NCBI GenBank assembly: GCA_938743325.2
Contig: OW568898.1
Coordinates: 310,189 to 374,188, forward strand
Direction: 5' to 3'
From: Pycnococcus provasolii
Lineage: Eukaryota; Chlorophyta; Pseudoscourfieldiophyceae; Pseudoscourfieldiales; Pycnococcaceae
DNA: 64,000 bases
Shown: positions 1 to 9,955 of the stretch, in pieces
Layout: each line of letters begins with the position of its first letter
Numbering within the stretch: position 1 is the first letter of the stretch
The notes under the pieces: generated by a model
Database searches by the model: none
Seen by the model: only the letters and a program-made list of their open reading frames with translations
Told to the model about the DNA's origin: nothing
Translations under genes and position numbers: made by a program

Positions 1-1410
1 GTAGGCATCCGCGCGAACCTCGAGCACGAGCGCGAGGACAGCATGCGACCCAAGAACACGAAGCGCTCTCTCCGCGACGGCGAAGTGGTCGCTTTGCATG
101 GCAGACGTGACGTGCGGCAGAAGTTCGCTCAGGGCAGCCTTTGCGAGTCGACCTTTTCGCGCGGCTGGCGGTGCAAATTCGACGAGCGCCTGCGCCTCCC
201 GGAGTAGAAGAACTTCCTTGGTGCTTGGCGCGCCGCGTGCTGCCGCCGCGGCAACGGCTCTGAGGCAGTCCGCGAGAAGTGGCGGATGCAGTTCCAGGCA
301 TGGTGTGAGGCACAGCGTGGCGAGCGACTCTTGTATTGTGGCAAGCGCGGGCGTCGGCGGATCTGACGTGTTATCCACCGCATTTGTTCGGTGCAGGGGA
401 AGCAGGACGTCGGAGACGAATGCGAGAACGCACGGCGGGAGGGGCGCTTTCACTCCACGAAGCACCGCGCCTGCAACCGTGAGAAGCGCTGCGTGCCCTG
501 GCCTCGGTCTTGCGTCAGATGAGCTGAGTGGGAGCAGCGCTGCGCCGATGCGTGCGCGCAAGGCGGCTCGTGCCTGCGGGCACTCGTGGTACAGCCAGCA
601 TAGTGCGAGTGCCCCGCGCATGGATGCGTTGGCGTCGACTCCAGGCTGAAGCATTTGCGCGGTGATGCGGTCGGCGGCGGCGATGACGACTTTTTCGGGT
701 GGGATGCCGCTGCTTCTGCTTATTGTCGGTTTTGTTGTTGCTGTTGCTGCTGCTGCTCCTGCTGCCATTCTAGTTGTTGGCGTGGGAGCCGCCGTTGCCC
801 ACGGCGCTCTCATCGGCCTGTGCGACGCTGCCACCACGTTTCCCATACGCCCCGGCGCCACCTTGTCAATCGACATAGGCTTAGATCCTCCTGACGAGTT
901 GGTCGCGGTTGGCGTCGGCGTCACGGCGAGCTGAGGTGGACCTGCACCACTCTTTGCCGCCGCCGACGACGACGACGACGATGAGGAGGAGGAGGATGCG
1001 AGTGCGCGCATGATGAGAAGCGCGAACTCGTTTCCTGCATCCACCACCAAGCTAGAGGCGCCAACTCTCGAGGAGGAGGCGCTCAAGGCTGATGGCGAGC
1101 CCGAGCCCGACTGACGCCCAGACGAGAGGACACGGCTTAGTAGAGACGAGAATGAGACCATTAAAACCTCATCAGCTTCAGAAACAATTACCACTGCCGA
1201 CGACGACACACCCACACCCACACCCACACCCACACCCACATCCACACCCGCACCCACACCCGCACCCACACCCGCACCCACACCCACACCCGGGCTAACA
1301 CCACCCACACCCACACCCGAAGGCTGTGAAGCAGCAGCCGATTGAGACGGAGGAGGAGGAGGGGGGAGAGGGGGAGCCCACGGCGCGCGCATCATCGGGA
1401 GCTGCGCCAT
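1..1410 (-). CDS. PP2A B56 (B')-type regulatory subunit, C-terminal part off the window
   Basis: Hand translation of the minus strand from the ATG at 1410 stays open for about 470 codons to the left edge, so the gene is 3'-partial here. The last ~220 residues follow the B56 family of PP2A regulatory subunits, which choose substrates for the phosphatase: DVLLPLHRTN matches the family's KVLLPLHKVK, then a helix pair ending HPPLLADCL, then APSTKEVLLLREAQALVEF (family SPKEVMFLNELEEIL), then SDHFAVAERAL (family SPHFQVAERAL). The first ~230 residues are low complexity (Pro run, Gly-Val repeats, Ser run, Ala/Thr), where B56 proteins normally carry their first HEAT repeats. Either those repeats are lost or they lie in an unseen upstream exon. 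The family match is seen and convincing; the start is less certain. Confidence 0.72.
   Translation of the reverse strand, partial: MAQLPMMRAPWAPPLPPPPPPSQSAAASQPSGVGVGGVSPGVGVGAGVGAGVGAGVDVGVGVGVGVGVSSSAVVIVSEADEVLMVSFSSLLSRVLSSGRQSGSGSPSALSASSSRVGASSLVVDAGNEFALLIMRALASSSSSSSSSSSAAAKSGAGPPQLAVTPTPTATNSSGGSKPMSIDKVAPGRMGNVVAASHRPMRAPWATAAPTPTTRMAAGAAAATATTKPTISRSSGIPPEKVVIAAADRITAQMLQPGVDANASMRGALALCWLYHECPQARAALRARIGAALLPLSSSDARPRPGHAALLTVAGAVLRGVKAPLPPCVLAFVSDVLLPLHRTNAVDNTSDPPTPALATIQESLATLCLTPCLELHPPLLADCLRAVAAAAARGAPSTKEVLLLREAQALVEFAPPAARKGRLAKAALSELLPHVTSAMQSDHFAVAERALRVLGSHAVLALVLEVRADAY
1208..1293. repeat. CCACAC-type hexamer microsatellite inside the B56-like gene
   Basis: About 14 units of a C/A-rich hexamer. 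On the minus strand, in the frame of the B56-like gene, it encodes a Gly-Val run with some Ala and Asp. Length variation in steps of 6 would keep the frame. Confidence 0.85.
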
Positions 1411-1921
1411 TGAAAATGCGGGGAATGGAATGAAGTGAAAAAAAGGGGGCGGGAACTTCCCCGTGCCTGATTCTTGGAAGTTCGGGGATGCGTCCCTGGT
1501 CGTGCTTTCTTGCGAGGCGGGTTCCCGCACGCAGGCCCGGGCCCCTCCGGGCCCCTCGCAAACTTGACTCATTTGTTGTTGGTTGTGACTTGTGACACGC
1601 CGTCGCAGGTTGGAAACGGTGACGAAACGGTCCAAGTGTCAGGCAATAAGGCCAAGCAAGGGGCTCATAGATAGGCCTCGCACGAGTCGGCGCGGCGAAA
1701 CCGGTTCGCGATGTCAATGGCCGAGAGCCAGAGTAGCTCATGGCTATCCGCCCGGCGCGGCAATCTCTCGCGCGAGATTAAAAAGTGATCGCCGGTGATC
1801 TTCCAATCGACGACACGCCTATGTGCTGCTTTGGCCTTACCGTGTTCGGACCCGCGACCAATTTCGTTCGAGATGTCGAACTTCATCAAATCCCTACAAC
1901 CGGCAGTTCGCATCGCAATAA

Positions 1922-2080
1922 ATGATGATGGTGCAAGTGTGGTATGTTCGTGAGCTCATTGGCGCACACCGCCACCAGTTGTTCCTCCACATTCCGGGCA
2001 AGGATAACCCGGCGGATAGGACCGTGCACGAACCCGATGAGAGGGTACGAAAAAAAAATCCGAAACCGACTAAGGAATAA
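1922..2080 (+). mobile_element. Possible LTR-retroelement scrap (RNase H tail)
   Basis: A short plus-strand stretch reads like the end of a retroelement RNase H domain, around the motif HIPGKDNPAD, which resembles the copia-type HTPGDDNPSD found in the complete element further right. It is broken and only a fragment; no LTRs are seen around it. Chance resemblance is possible. Confidence 0.22.
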
Positions 2081-2293
2081 TAAATCGCAAGTTCGTATGG
2101 TTAAATGTTAAACGACAAACACGGAAATAAGTTGGGCGAAACGCCGGTGCGTAAGCACTTCGTGGTCGTTGGTTTTTCGACGAATTTAATCACGTGCGTG
2201 CAAATAAATACCGTTCCTTGACCAAATCTGAAGAAAAGAACGGAAGATTAGTGAGCTAGGGTTAGTGCTAGGAGGGTTATTAGCGCAGTAGCG

Positions 2294-2314
2294 CTAGGGT
2301 TAGGGTTAGGGTTA
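2294..2314. promoter_or_regulatory. Telomere-like TTAGGG run upstream of the TPR gene
   Basis: Three to four tandem copies of the GGGTTA unit about 80 bases before the ATG at 2393. Similar short runs recur in other spacers of this window. Plant promoters use a related telo-box (AAACCCTAA); a regulatory role here is inference. Confidence 0.3.
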
Positions 2315-2392
2315 TCGCTCGGGGAAAGTTCCTTCCCCGCCCAGATCAAAGCTTCTCGAAGCCTCGAATCATTCCTCCCTCCTCCTCGTATC

Positions 2393-4990
2393 ATGGCGCG
2401 CAGCAGTTCTTCAATGCTGCGCACTCTGCCTGGCAGTGGCAGTAGTGCCCCTATCCTTGAGGTTGTATTGGCTTCAGATGTCGACACATCATCGGAAGTG
2501 TGTGTTTTGGAGGAAGTCTCCAAAGTCCTGAAAGAGGAGTCGCTCATCAGTCAAGGACGCCTGCGCCGGGTTCCTGTTTCTTGCGGTGACGATCATGGCG
2601 ATGTCATTCATGGCGATGATGTTGATTCTGGTGGTGATTCTGGGGACTCTGTGCCGATCTTCGCCAAGGGACGCACGACGGCGACGGACTACGATAAGTG
2701 GTCCGTGTTCAAAGGAAACGACAACTCGGACGACGACGAAGCTTCCGGGGGTTACCAGGATTACCAAGGAGGGGAAGATTCTTTCGCACACGTCAAGCCT
2801 CCTCCTCCTCCTCCTCCAACAGTCACCGTGCCCGTCACGGAAGAAGAACGGCGACGCGAGGCGGCGCGCGCACAAGCTGCAACGAACGCTGCCGTCGCAC
2901 GCGACGAAGGAAACGCCTTGTACAAAAAACAACTATACGAAAAAGCGGACGAAAGGTACACGCACGGGCTGCGCAACCTGCCTTCCGCCGTGCTGTTTGC
3001 AAACCGCGCGCAAACGAGACTCAAACTCAACAAACTAAATCACGCACTCAAGGATGCGCACGCCGCAGTACGCATGGACAAGACGTATGTAAACGCGTAC
3101 GTCAAGCGCGCTCACGTGCTGCGCGCCATGGGAAAGCCGAACCAAGCACGCTCGGACGTTGCCAAGGCGCTCGAATTTGCACAAGGAGAAAAAGAACGAA
3201 ATCGGCTCACAGCCCTCGCAGAAACGCTCACGCAGGAAGCGAAGCACGCAGACTCCGTCGCGCAGTTAGCGAGGGCCAAGGAGGAGGCGCAGGCGGCGGC
3301 GCTAACAACCGGAGAGGGCGCCCTGCTGGTGCAGCTCGAGTCTGTCGTGAAGACAATTGCCAGCTCGAATTTCGAAGCCAACCCGATCAAAGCGAATATC
3401 GACCAGATATCAAGCCTACTCGAAACGAGCGATGCAAGGCGGTCGTACTTCATCGAAAACCTTCACGGCCTTGACGTGCTCCACGACGCATTTCGAGAAG
3501 ACAACGCCGCGGTGCTGCGACTGCTAGCCCTCACCGTCTCGCAGATTGAAGAGGGTGAGAATGGATATGACGCAGAGAAAAGCGTTGCGGCGGCGCGAAT
3601 CCGACGAAAGACGCTCGCCACCCATGATAGCTGGCTGTCGACCCTGGTCGCGTGCGTGCGCGATCGACGTCTCGCCGTGATTGTCGCCTCCGTGGAGCTG
3701 CTATGCGATGTCCTCGAAGACGGTGAAGGGTCCAAGCGAGTCGTGCAGCTTCTTCTGCAAGAACAGCACCTGGAATCGGTATGCCTGATGGCGGCACGCG
3801 GACCTGCTCACCTGCACGAACGTGCTGCGACGATGATGCGCCTGGCAGTTGCGGGAACGGACGTACACACGCCGCGCATCGCGCCGAAGCCTGTGCTTGT
3901 CAAGCTAGCCGGGTTCGCAGACAGCGTCGCAGAAATGCTCATACGATGCACGGGCTCTGAATCCGACTCTGCACCCATCGATGGCGTCGCCATGGCCACC
4001 GCGGCGTTGATTGCAGAGTACAGGCAGCATCATGACGCCGAAACACCGCCGCCGCTTGCAAAGGCGCTCGCGACGGCAAATGTCGCGGGTGGGCTGCTGC
4101 CACTGATTGCAAAGTGCACGTCGATGTGCCCCGTTGTGATGACGACCGAGTTAGATGGCGGCATCGACATGGTGTTCCGCGACGTTGGACGTATCTCCGA
4201 CGAAGATGCTACGACACTTCGATCCCTGCTTCACCTGGTGAATCTGCTGTGCGGTGTCACTGCCACCGCCGGAATTCGTAAATCGGAAGAGAGACGTATC
4301 GCATGGTCATCTCCATTTTCAGCAAGACTGGACCAACACGACGCTTGGCTCATACTCGTGCCACTCCTTCACAGACGTGCTCCACAAGCCGTGCTGGACG
4401 AGCTTGTTCTGCTCCTCGACACTTGCGCAGCCGCCATTCAGAACGTCGCGGCTGCACTCGTTGCGGTTGGCGCGACAGAGCCGCTGATGGACATATGCAG
4501 ATGCGAGCTGGCGACTGTCGCGCGCGACGCGCTAGTCACGATCATGGCACGCGTCGCGGAGGTTTCAGATGCGCAGAAGATAATGCTGGCATCACCTGAG
4601 GGTGTGTTTGACATTTTGAATATGCTCGGAGCTTCGCCAACAGACTCTCAGATTGCTGGTGTGTGCCATACCGTGAACTCGCTCGTTGTCGGCGGAAGCG
4701 CCGCAAACGCGGCAGCCTTCGAGGTGCTGAGTCGCAACGCCCCGGCACTAAAGCGCATCGTGGATGCGTGGTACCAGGCTCGAGAACTCTCGGTGGCCAA
4801 GGACAATGCCGAGGCCTTGCTTCGACGCGTGCTCAGGGAGGAGGTGGCGTCGGATACGTTGTCATCAGCCATGACGGAAGGCCAGGTGGCACGACTCGTC
4901 AACGACCTGCGCACGTACCGAAATAAGGTGACAGGAGAGGAGGAGAAGGCGAAGGCGGCGGGAGCGGACGGAAGTTTCAAAGTTAAATGA
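2393..4990 (+). CDS. TPR plus armadillo/HEAT-like protein, UNC-45-like layout
   Basis: 865 residues from a clear ATG. Residues 1-130 are acidic and disordered, followed by a run of seven prolines near 138. A TPR block covers about 165-280, opening with ARDEGNALYKKQLYEKADERY and continuing through FANRAQTRLKLNKLNHALKDA. The rest, to ~850, is a helical solenoid rich in Leu/Ala/Val that reads as degenerate armadillo/HEAT repeats, with a charged C-terminal end. TPR followed by armadillo repeats is the layout of UNC-45/CRO1-like chaperones for myosin and Hsp90, and the length fits, but no diagnostic UCS motif was recognised, so the name is only suggestive. TGTAA words occur at 5031 and 5052 after the stop. 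The gene is convergent with the EF-hand gene that ends at 5185. Confidence 0.85.
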   Translation: MARSSSSMLRTLPGSGSSAPILEVVLASDVDTSSEVCVLEEVSKVLKEESLISQGRLRRVPVSCGDDHGDVIHGDDVDSGGDSGDSVPIFAKGRTTATDYDKWSVFKGNDNSDDDEASGGYQDYQGGEDSFAHVKPPPPPPPTVTVPVTEEERRREAARAQAATNAAVARDEGNALYKKQLYEKADERYTHGLRNLPSAVLFANRAQTRLKLNKLNHALKDAHAAVRMDKTYVNAYVKRAHVLRAMGKPNQARSDVAKALEFAQGEKERNRLTALAETLTQEAKHADSVAQLARAKEEAQAAALTTGEGALLVQLESVVKTIASSNFEANPIKANIDQISSLLETSDARRSYFIENLHGLDVLHDAFREDNAAVLRLLALTVSQIEEGENGYDAEKSVAAARIRRKTLATHDSWLSTLVACVRDRRLAVIVASVELLCDVLEDGEGSKRVVQLLLQEQHLESVCLMAARGPAHLHERAATMMRLAVAGTDVHTPRIAPKPVLVKLAGFADSVAEMLIRCTGSESDSAPIDGVAMATAALIAEYRQHHDAETPPPLAKALATANVAGGLLPLIAKCTSMCPVVMTTELDGGIDMVFRDVGRISDEDATTLRSLLHLVNLLCGVTATAGIRKSEERRIAWSSPFSARLDQHDAWLILVPLLHRRAPQAVLDELVLLLDTCAAAIQNVAAALVAVGATEPLMDICRCELATVARDALVTIMARVAEVSDAQKIMLASPEGVFDILNMLGASPTDSQIAGVCHTVNSLVVGGSAANAAAFEVLSRNAPALKRIVDAWYQARELSVAKDNAEALLRRVLREEVASDTLSSAMTEGQVARLVNDLRTYRNKVTGEEEKAKAAGADGSFKVK

Positions 4991-5184
4991 AAATTTGAAC
5001 TCATGATGTGACGATAGGGATGAAAAAGCTTGTAAAAAGTTGCGCTTTTGTTGTAATTGAATTGAAGAATCTCGCTGATATTTAGAGAGAAGTGAACGAT
5101 AGTTATGCGACCGTTGCTGTAAGAAAGAAAGAAAGAAAAGTTTTCCCAAAAGATTTTGTCACTTTGGTTACTCGTCCATTATAA

Positions 5185-7089
5185 TCAGAAGTTTGGCGGT
5201 TGAGGTGGTTCGTACTCCGACACGCCAAGACCGAGGTTGGAACCTCGGTACCTGGCCTTTGATCTCTCAAACATGCTAGGATTTGTGAATGGGTGCGGCT
5301 GCCGATGATCCCAGATGGGGCCCGCCATGCTGCTTCGAATTCCCTTGGGCTTCAGAAACTCAGGAATGAAGCGTCGGCCACCCGCGCCGCTGAATCCCTT
5401 GACGAACTCGGCATACGAAATTGCGCCGCTGCGATCATCATCCGCAACCTTGAATAGCCGCGCAATTTCCTCCTCGCTGAGATTGAGCCCCTTTTTGCGG
5501 TTCATCTCACGCATCGCGGCTCCGAACTCGTTGAAATCAATCTCACCGCTGCCGTCGGTGTCGAAGCGCTCGAACACCTCGCCAAGATCTCTGAACATGG
5601 AGTTGATCTTCTTGTCGAAGACGTCGAGATTGCGGCCGGCGTCCGCCATGATGCCCCACGGCGTGCGGTGCCCTATTTCACCGAACGGCGCGTCGGGGTC
5701 CGGGCCGCAGCGGTGCCTTCCCTCGGGCTTGACGTAGTCGACGCGTCCCATGCGAATGGCGTCCGTGAACTCGACGTAGTCGAGCGAGCCGCTTCCATCC
5801 TTGTCCACCTTCTCGAGCAGGAGGTCGCTCACCTTCTTGTTCAGCCCGGGCCCGAGGTTCATCGCGCTCAGCGCCGCGAAGAACTCGTCCGGCTCCAAGC
5901 TGCCGCTGCCGTCGACGTCCAGCACCTGGAAGTGGTTCGTGATCGCGAACGGGCCCTTCTGGTAGATGCGGTCCTTCAGCGCGGTGATCAGGCCGTTGAA
6001 CGCGATCGTGTCGACGTCCTCCTGGCTCAGCTGGTTGCCTCGCTTGTCCTTGAGCGACATGCGCCAGCGGTCGTATGCCGACGGCACCATCACCTTGAAG
6101 CTCCCGTCCGGCTCCGTGATGATCGGGCGCTCGCCCGGCGCCATTTCCTTCTCCTCCTCTCGAACCCAGCGCATGCTCGGCTTGGGCGGCGGCGGCTCGT
6201 GCTGCCCTCGTTCGTTCCGGCTCGGCGGCCGTCCGCTCCGGCTTGACGGTCGTTCGCCACGGCTCGGCGGTCGAACGACCTGCACAGACTCGGCGACACT
6301 TTGGTGTTTCCTTGCCGCGTCCACCGCAGTCATGGCGTCCGGTCGTCGTGGTTTCACACCACGAACGAGCTCTTCGATGGTCGGCGCAGCAGGCTTAGGC
6401 GGTGGCGGGGGCATGGCAAGGTTTCCGCTTGGCGGCAGTGGCGGTGCGGGTGACGCCGCCGAAGCGGACGGCGGTCGCGGCGGTCGAACTGCGGGTGACG
6501 CCGGCGACATGGTGGACGTGGGTGACTTCATGGTTGACATGCTCGGGCTTGCGGACGCCGGCCTTTTCGGCGCGGTCGTTCCTCGGATTCCGTCGGCGAG
6601 TTCAAGGATGTGCTGCGCCATGGCTGGGTTCGCCTTGAGCGTCTTTGTTGGGTCGGCGCTCGCCGCGAGTCGTTTCGCCGCGCCAATGACGGCGGATGCT
6701 TGCACCGCCAGAGGCGCGCGCGTCGTCGGCTCGGCCATATTGTTTCCAGTTCTCGTCGCGACGGCGCTTTTCGGCCTTGGGAATTGCAGCGGCGGCGGTC
6801 TGGCGTACCCTGTGTGCGGCGGCCAGAACGGCGGTGGTAGGTGCGGCGCACCGAACGACGACGGCGGCTGTGTTTTTCGGACTGTGGTTGCAGGCCGCGC
6901 AGACTTTGCACGGGGCCGGTGCAACAAAGGCGCGACGGAAGGGACCAATCCCTCGTTAGCGGTCATAGAAGATGCTAGTGAGCGCCGTCTTTGGTGGACG
7001 TACTGCGCGAACGCTCCCAAAGCAGGCGCAGGTGCAGGACCCGAACCCTCCCTAACCACCGCAGGAGGAGCGGTGAGCGCCGACGCCAT
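5185..7089 (-). CDS. Four-EF-hand calcium-binding protein with disordered N-terminus
   Basis: About 634 residues; the ATG at 7089 (MASALTAPP) is the first true ATG of the frame. The first ~340 residues are Pro/Ser/Ala-rich with Arg-Pro-Ser repeats. Two EF-hand pairs follow: loops DVDGSGSLEPDE (about 388) and DKDGSGSLDYVE (427), then DTDGSGEIDFNE (508) and DDDRSGAISYAE (547). The first three loops have the canonical Asp/Asn-Asp-Ser-Glu spacing and the fourth is slightly divergent. The C-terminal ~70 residues hold short aromatic/proline motifs (GPIWDHRQPHPF, EYEPPQPPNF) that recall ciliary/axonemal EF-hand proteins, but that link is a guess. It is a calcium sensor by domain; partner unknown. 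Codon use matches the neighbours. Confidence 0.87.
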   Translation of the reverse strand: MASALTAPPAVVREGSGPAPAPALGAFAQYVHQRRRSLASSMTANEGLVPSVAPLLHRPRAKSARPATTVRKTQPPSSFGAPHLPPPFWPPHTGYARPPPLQFPRPKSAVATRTGNNMAEPTTRAPLAVQASAVIGAAKRLAASADPTKTLKANPAMAQHILELADGIRGTTAPKRPASASPSMSTMKSPTSTMSPASPAVRPPRPPSASAASPAPPLPPSGNLAMPPPPPKPAAPTIEELVRGVKPRRPDAMTAVDAARKHQSVAESVQVVRPPSRGERPSSRSGRPPSRNERGQHEPPPPKPSMRWVREEEKEMAPGERPIITEPDGSFKVMVPSAYDRWRMSLKDKRGNQLSQEDVDTIAFNGLITALKDRIYQKGPFAITNHFQVLDVDGSGSLEPDEFFAALSAMNLGPGLNKKVSDLLLEKVDKDGSGSLDYVEFTDAIRMGRVDYVKPEGRHRCGPDPDAPFGEIGHRTPWGIMADAGRNLDVFDKKINSMFRDLGEVFERFDTDGSGEIDFNEFGAAMREMNRKKGLNLSEEEIARLFKVADDDRSGAISYAEFVKGFSGAGGRRFIPEFLKPKGIRSSMAGPIWDHRQPHPFTNPSMFERSKARYRGSNLGLGVSEYEPPQPPNF

Positions 7090-8056
7090 CACTCCAATCA
7101 AGGAGTGATGGCCGAAAAGGGAACGGACCAGTACTTTGTGGGTTCGAAGGGAACGGCCGACCCGAGTAAACTTTACCCGACCGGTGGGATCCCGATAACA
7201 GGTCGTTTTCGGTCCGCCTTTGGGGAATGGGGAGGCAAGTGGGCCTTAATAAGGGGGTACTGCCCGACACTTCCCCGACAGCTCCCTCATCACAACGGCA
7301 ACGGCACGACTGTTCCCGACCGAGAACCAAGGTCCCGATCCCGACCAATCTTGACGAGGTGAAACGACCAAGTTGCAACGAGGTGAAACGACCATGCCTA
7401 ACCTTATTAGGTGGTCATCGGGCCATCCCTTGCCCCATGGCCCATGGTCGTCTGGCCTTGGGAGTTGGGACTCGTTCTCGTTGGTGCATTGTATCGTAGT
7501 ACTACTTATCGTATTGTAGTCGGACAGCTCGGACTCGCGAGCCGGCGGACTCGCTGCATTGGTCTCGATCGGTCCGATATCGGTTTGTTGGGACCCGTTT
7601 TGTTTTGGTCGGAGCAAACAAACAGTTCATCAGTGATCGTTGACCGACCTGCGAGCCTGTTGTTTCTTTGGGAGTCGTCTCCGGTCAGCGCAGGGCTGGC
7701 TCCAAGTCTTCCAAGTCTTCCAGCAGACACCTCCGTGCTTGTGACTTGTGTCTTCTGGATGGACGGACTCTTGACGAAACGAAAGGTTTCAGCCTCGACC
7801 AAACATGACGTTGTGTGAAGTGGTATGCATGATGCCACCCTGGACCACCAAACGGGAAACAAAAGAGTACAGTACTGTACTACCTTTATGAAAATACATT
7901 GTTCCCGCGCGGTCGACCGCGCACGCACAAGACAGACAAAGCGCACAGACGCGCCGTACGGTCGACATATGCTGTATGGCAAAAAAAAAGAAGAAACTGA
8001 AAAGAAAACTCTTATCTTACTATGGATAGGATAGGGTAACTTACTTACCTTAGTTC
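7090..8056. other. Spacer, no gene seen
   Basis: About 970 bases of lower GC between two minus-strand genes. It contains a short direct repeat (ACGAGGTGAAACGACCA, near 7355 and 7378) but no open frame with coding-like composition. It should hold the promoter of the EF-hand gene at its left end and the 3' region of the HST gene at its right. Confidence 0.6.
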
Positions 8057-9319
8057 TTAGCAGAAAGGGAATATCAAGTACTCAAAGTAGAAGCAGTTCC
8101 ACACCCTCCTGTAGAACTCCTTGATGGCTGGCTGCGTGCAGTTCGCCTTGCCGAGCTCCAACCGCGACCACAGCAGGTACCCCGCCGCCGCGGCGTGCGC
8201 CGCCATCATAAAGAGAGGGCGATGAAAGGCGCTCGACGGATTCAACATCGCCACAGTCACCGCAAGCACGTAGTTGGATAAAAGCAGACCGGTACCAAGC
8301 GTTGCGACCGCTGGCACGCCGTACTGCGTCGTGAACGTCGTGATTCCCTCACGGCGGTCGCCCTCGGCGTCTGGCAGGTCTTTCGTGATGGCGATCGCCG
8401 TCGCAAACACCGTCACGAACGTCGTGATGAAGATGATCGCAGGACTCCACGCGATGGCGGAGATCGCCGGGGCTGTCGCCGGCGCGTTGCCGAGCAGGCT
8501 CTGGATCGCCCCACCGCCCCATCCTTGCAGTGCAGCTTGTGTCGCGTAGTAGACGCCAAAGTTGAGCAGAAAGCCGCGCACCGTCGCGATGCAAAGGAAT
8601 GCGAGGAATGCGGACCTCTTCAGCCGCAGAGGCGGTACGGAGTACGCCCAGCCGATGAACAGCCCGAAGGCGTAGAGCGCGCTGATGAGCGTGCCGTAGT
8701 TGAGCAGCACGGCTGCCATGCCAGCCGCGGCGAATCCGAGGCACAGCACCCACGCCTTTGCCTTTGAGAGTTCTCCGCTGGCGACGGGCAGGAACGGCTT
8801 GTTGACGGCGTCTATGTTGACGTCGTAGATCTGGTTGATTCCGACGATGTACCCGTTTCCGCACAGCAGCGCGAAGAGTCCCATGAGCGCGGTAGGAAGC
8901 AGCTTCCAGTTGATGAGCGAGGGGTCTGCTTCGAGGAGACACCTCGTGACGAGCGCGGTGGTCCCGAGTATGGTTCCTCTGATTGTGTGCGGCCTGACGA
9001 ACTTCCAGCACGCGCCCAGAAAGGCGGCGACCGAGCTCGAGTCATCATCGTCCTCTTTCGGTTCGTTAAACCCTGACGAGTCCGCCGACGCCGCTGACGA
9101 CGACGCGTACACACCCACAGACGGTCTGCTATGCGTACGCTGATCGTGCGTGAGAAAAAAACCAGACAAAGAAGAAGAAGCGGCGACCCTACCCCCTGAA
9201 GACTGCAAAGAAACACCTGAAGACTTCTCGGAATGATATGAGTGAAGACGTGTACGTTTATGAGGCTTGGATAGAGGCTTGGATGCAGCACGCAGATTCG
9301 CCACGCCCATCGCCGCCAT
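8057..9319 (-). CDS. HST: Homogentisate solanesyltransferase (plastoquinone biosynthesis)
   Basis: 420 residues from the ATG at 9319. Residues 1-95 form a Ser/Arg-rich leader typical of plastid targeting, ending in an acidic stretch. The core is a UbiA-type membrane prenyltransferase: first Asp-rich motif NQIYDVNID (near 162-170), then [13 protein letters not shown], and second motif KDLPDAEGD (near 313-321), with about nine hydrophobic segments. [37 protein letters not shown] and the terminal [10 protein letters not shown] match the HST branch (Arabidopsis PDS2) rather than the tocopherol HPT branch. The enzyme decarboxylates and prenylates homogentisate with solanesyl diphosphate in the plastid envelope. 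A ~25-residue Gly/Ala-rich insertion (QGWGGG...) sits between transmembrane segments compared with land-plant HST. Confidence 0.93.
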   Translation of the reverse strand: MAAMGVANLRAASKPLSKPHKRTRLHSYHSEKSSGVSLQSSGGRVAASSSLSGFFLTHDQRTHSRPSVGVYASSSAASADSSGFNEPKEDDDDSSSVAAFLGACWKFVRPHTIRGTILGTTALVTRCLLEADPSLINWKLLPTALMGLFALLCGNGYIVGINQIYDVNIDAVNKPFLPVASGELSKAKAWVLCLGFAAAGMAAVLLNYGTLISALYAFGLFIGWAYSVPPLRLKRSAFLAFLCIATVRGFLLNFGVYYATQAALQGWGGGAIQSLLGNAPATAPAISAIAWSPAIIFITTFVTVFATAIAITKDLPDAEGDRREGITTFTTQYGVPAVATLGTGLLLSNYVLAVTVAMLNPSSAFHRPLFMMAAHAAAAGYLLWSRLELGKANCTQPAIKEFYRRVWNCFYFEYLIFPFC

Positions 9320-9955
9320 CACGCACTGGTGTATGGTTGTGATTGGGATATCTCTCGTTGGAGATAACTATCTTCAACTCCGGCCCCCCTCCCTCCGGTA
9401 TTTCTTTCTGAGCCACTCATCGCAGATTTGCCCTGTGGTTCCGTTTTCGGGGTTTAGAAAATACCAGATTGATTGGGCCCCATTCGTTTCAGTTCGGGGT
9501 TCCATCCCTGTGTGAGAAACCATTTCTCCCGTGGTCCCGGGGATCCTCTCTTGCCTCCCATGATCGCGTTTTGTCTATTCGCCTCGACGAAAAGATGGGC
9601 GCGATCGACCGTCGCCATTCCACACTGTTTGTTCCCAACACAACAACGTTGTTGCCATTAACATCCATCTTGCTTTTGAGAAGATAGTCTAGAGTTTCAC
9701 CTTTACTCTTACTCTTAGAGTTTTCAACTTAACAGATCTCTTAGTCATACTCTTAGTGGTGTCTCTAGAGGGTTTTCTTTTTGCTTTTTAGTTGCAGTTG
9801 GTGTTGCAGTTGGTGTTGGTGTTATTCTGACCTTAAGAGGGGTGCATCTATTTATCTACGTTCTCGTCGTTCTTTTATTATCTCGATATTTGGATCGAGT
9901 GGTGTACTTGCTACTGCATCGGCGCTCTTGCTGCCATCAGGATTCAGGATTCACC
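9320..9955. other. Divergent promoter region of HST and the cation exchanger
   Basis: No gene recognised. It holds the 5' regions of two divergent genes. The right part is T-rich with ACTCTTA-like repetition near 9700-9760 and a small TTGCAGTTGGTG tandem repeat near 9792-9825. The frame of the exchanger is open back to 9842 but lacks an earlier ATG. Confidence 0.6.

Larger units (their letters stand above)
1411..2392. other. Spacer between divergent genes
   Basis: No supported gene. It separates the minus-strand B56-like gene from the plus-strand TPR gene and should hold both promoters. It contains a possible retroelement scrap near 1922-2080 and a telomere-like run near 2294-2314. Short open frames here have random composition. 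Confidence 0.6.

Noticed and set aside
1295-1741. 148-codon minus-strand frame near the left edge
   Set aside because: Random composition; the neighbouring minus-strand frame from 1410 carries the B56 motifs instead.
5966-7108. 380-codon plus-strand frame, Gly/Ala-rich
   Set aside because: Antisense shadow of the EF-hand gene at 5185-7089.
7411-7818. 135-codon plus-strand frame
   Set aside because: Low-GC spacer reading without domain or coding-like composition.
8057-9319. Tocopherol HPT (VTE2-1) identity for the prenyltransferase
   Set aside because: [27 protein letters not shown] and the FPF-type C-terminus fit the solanesyltransferase branch better.
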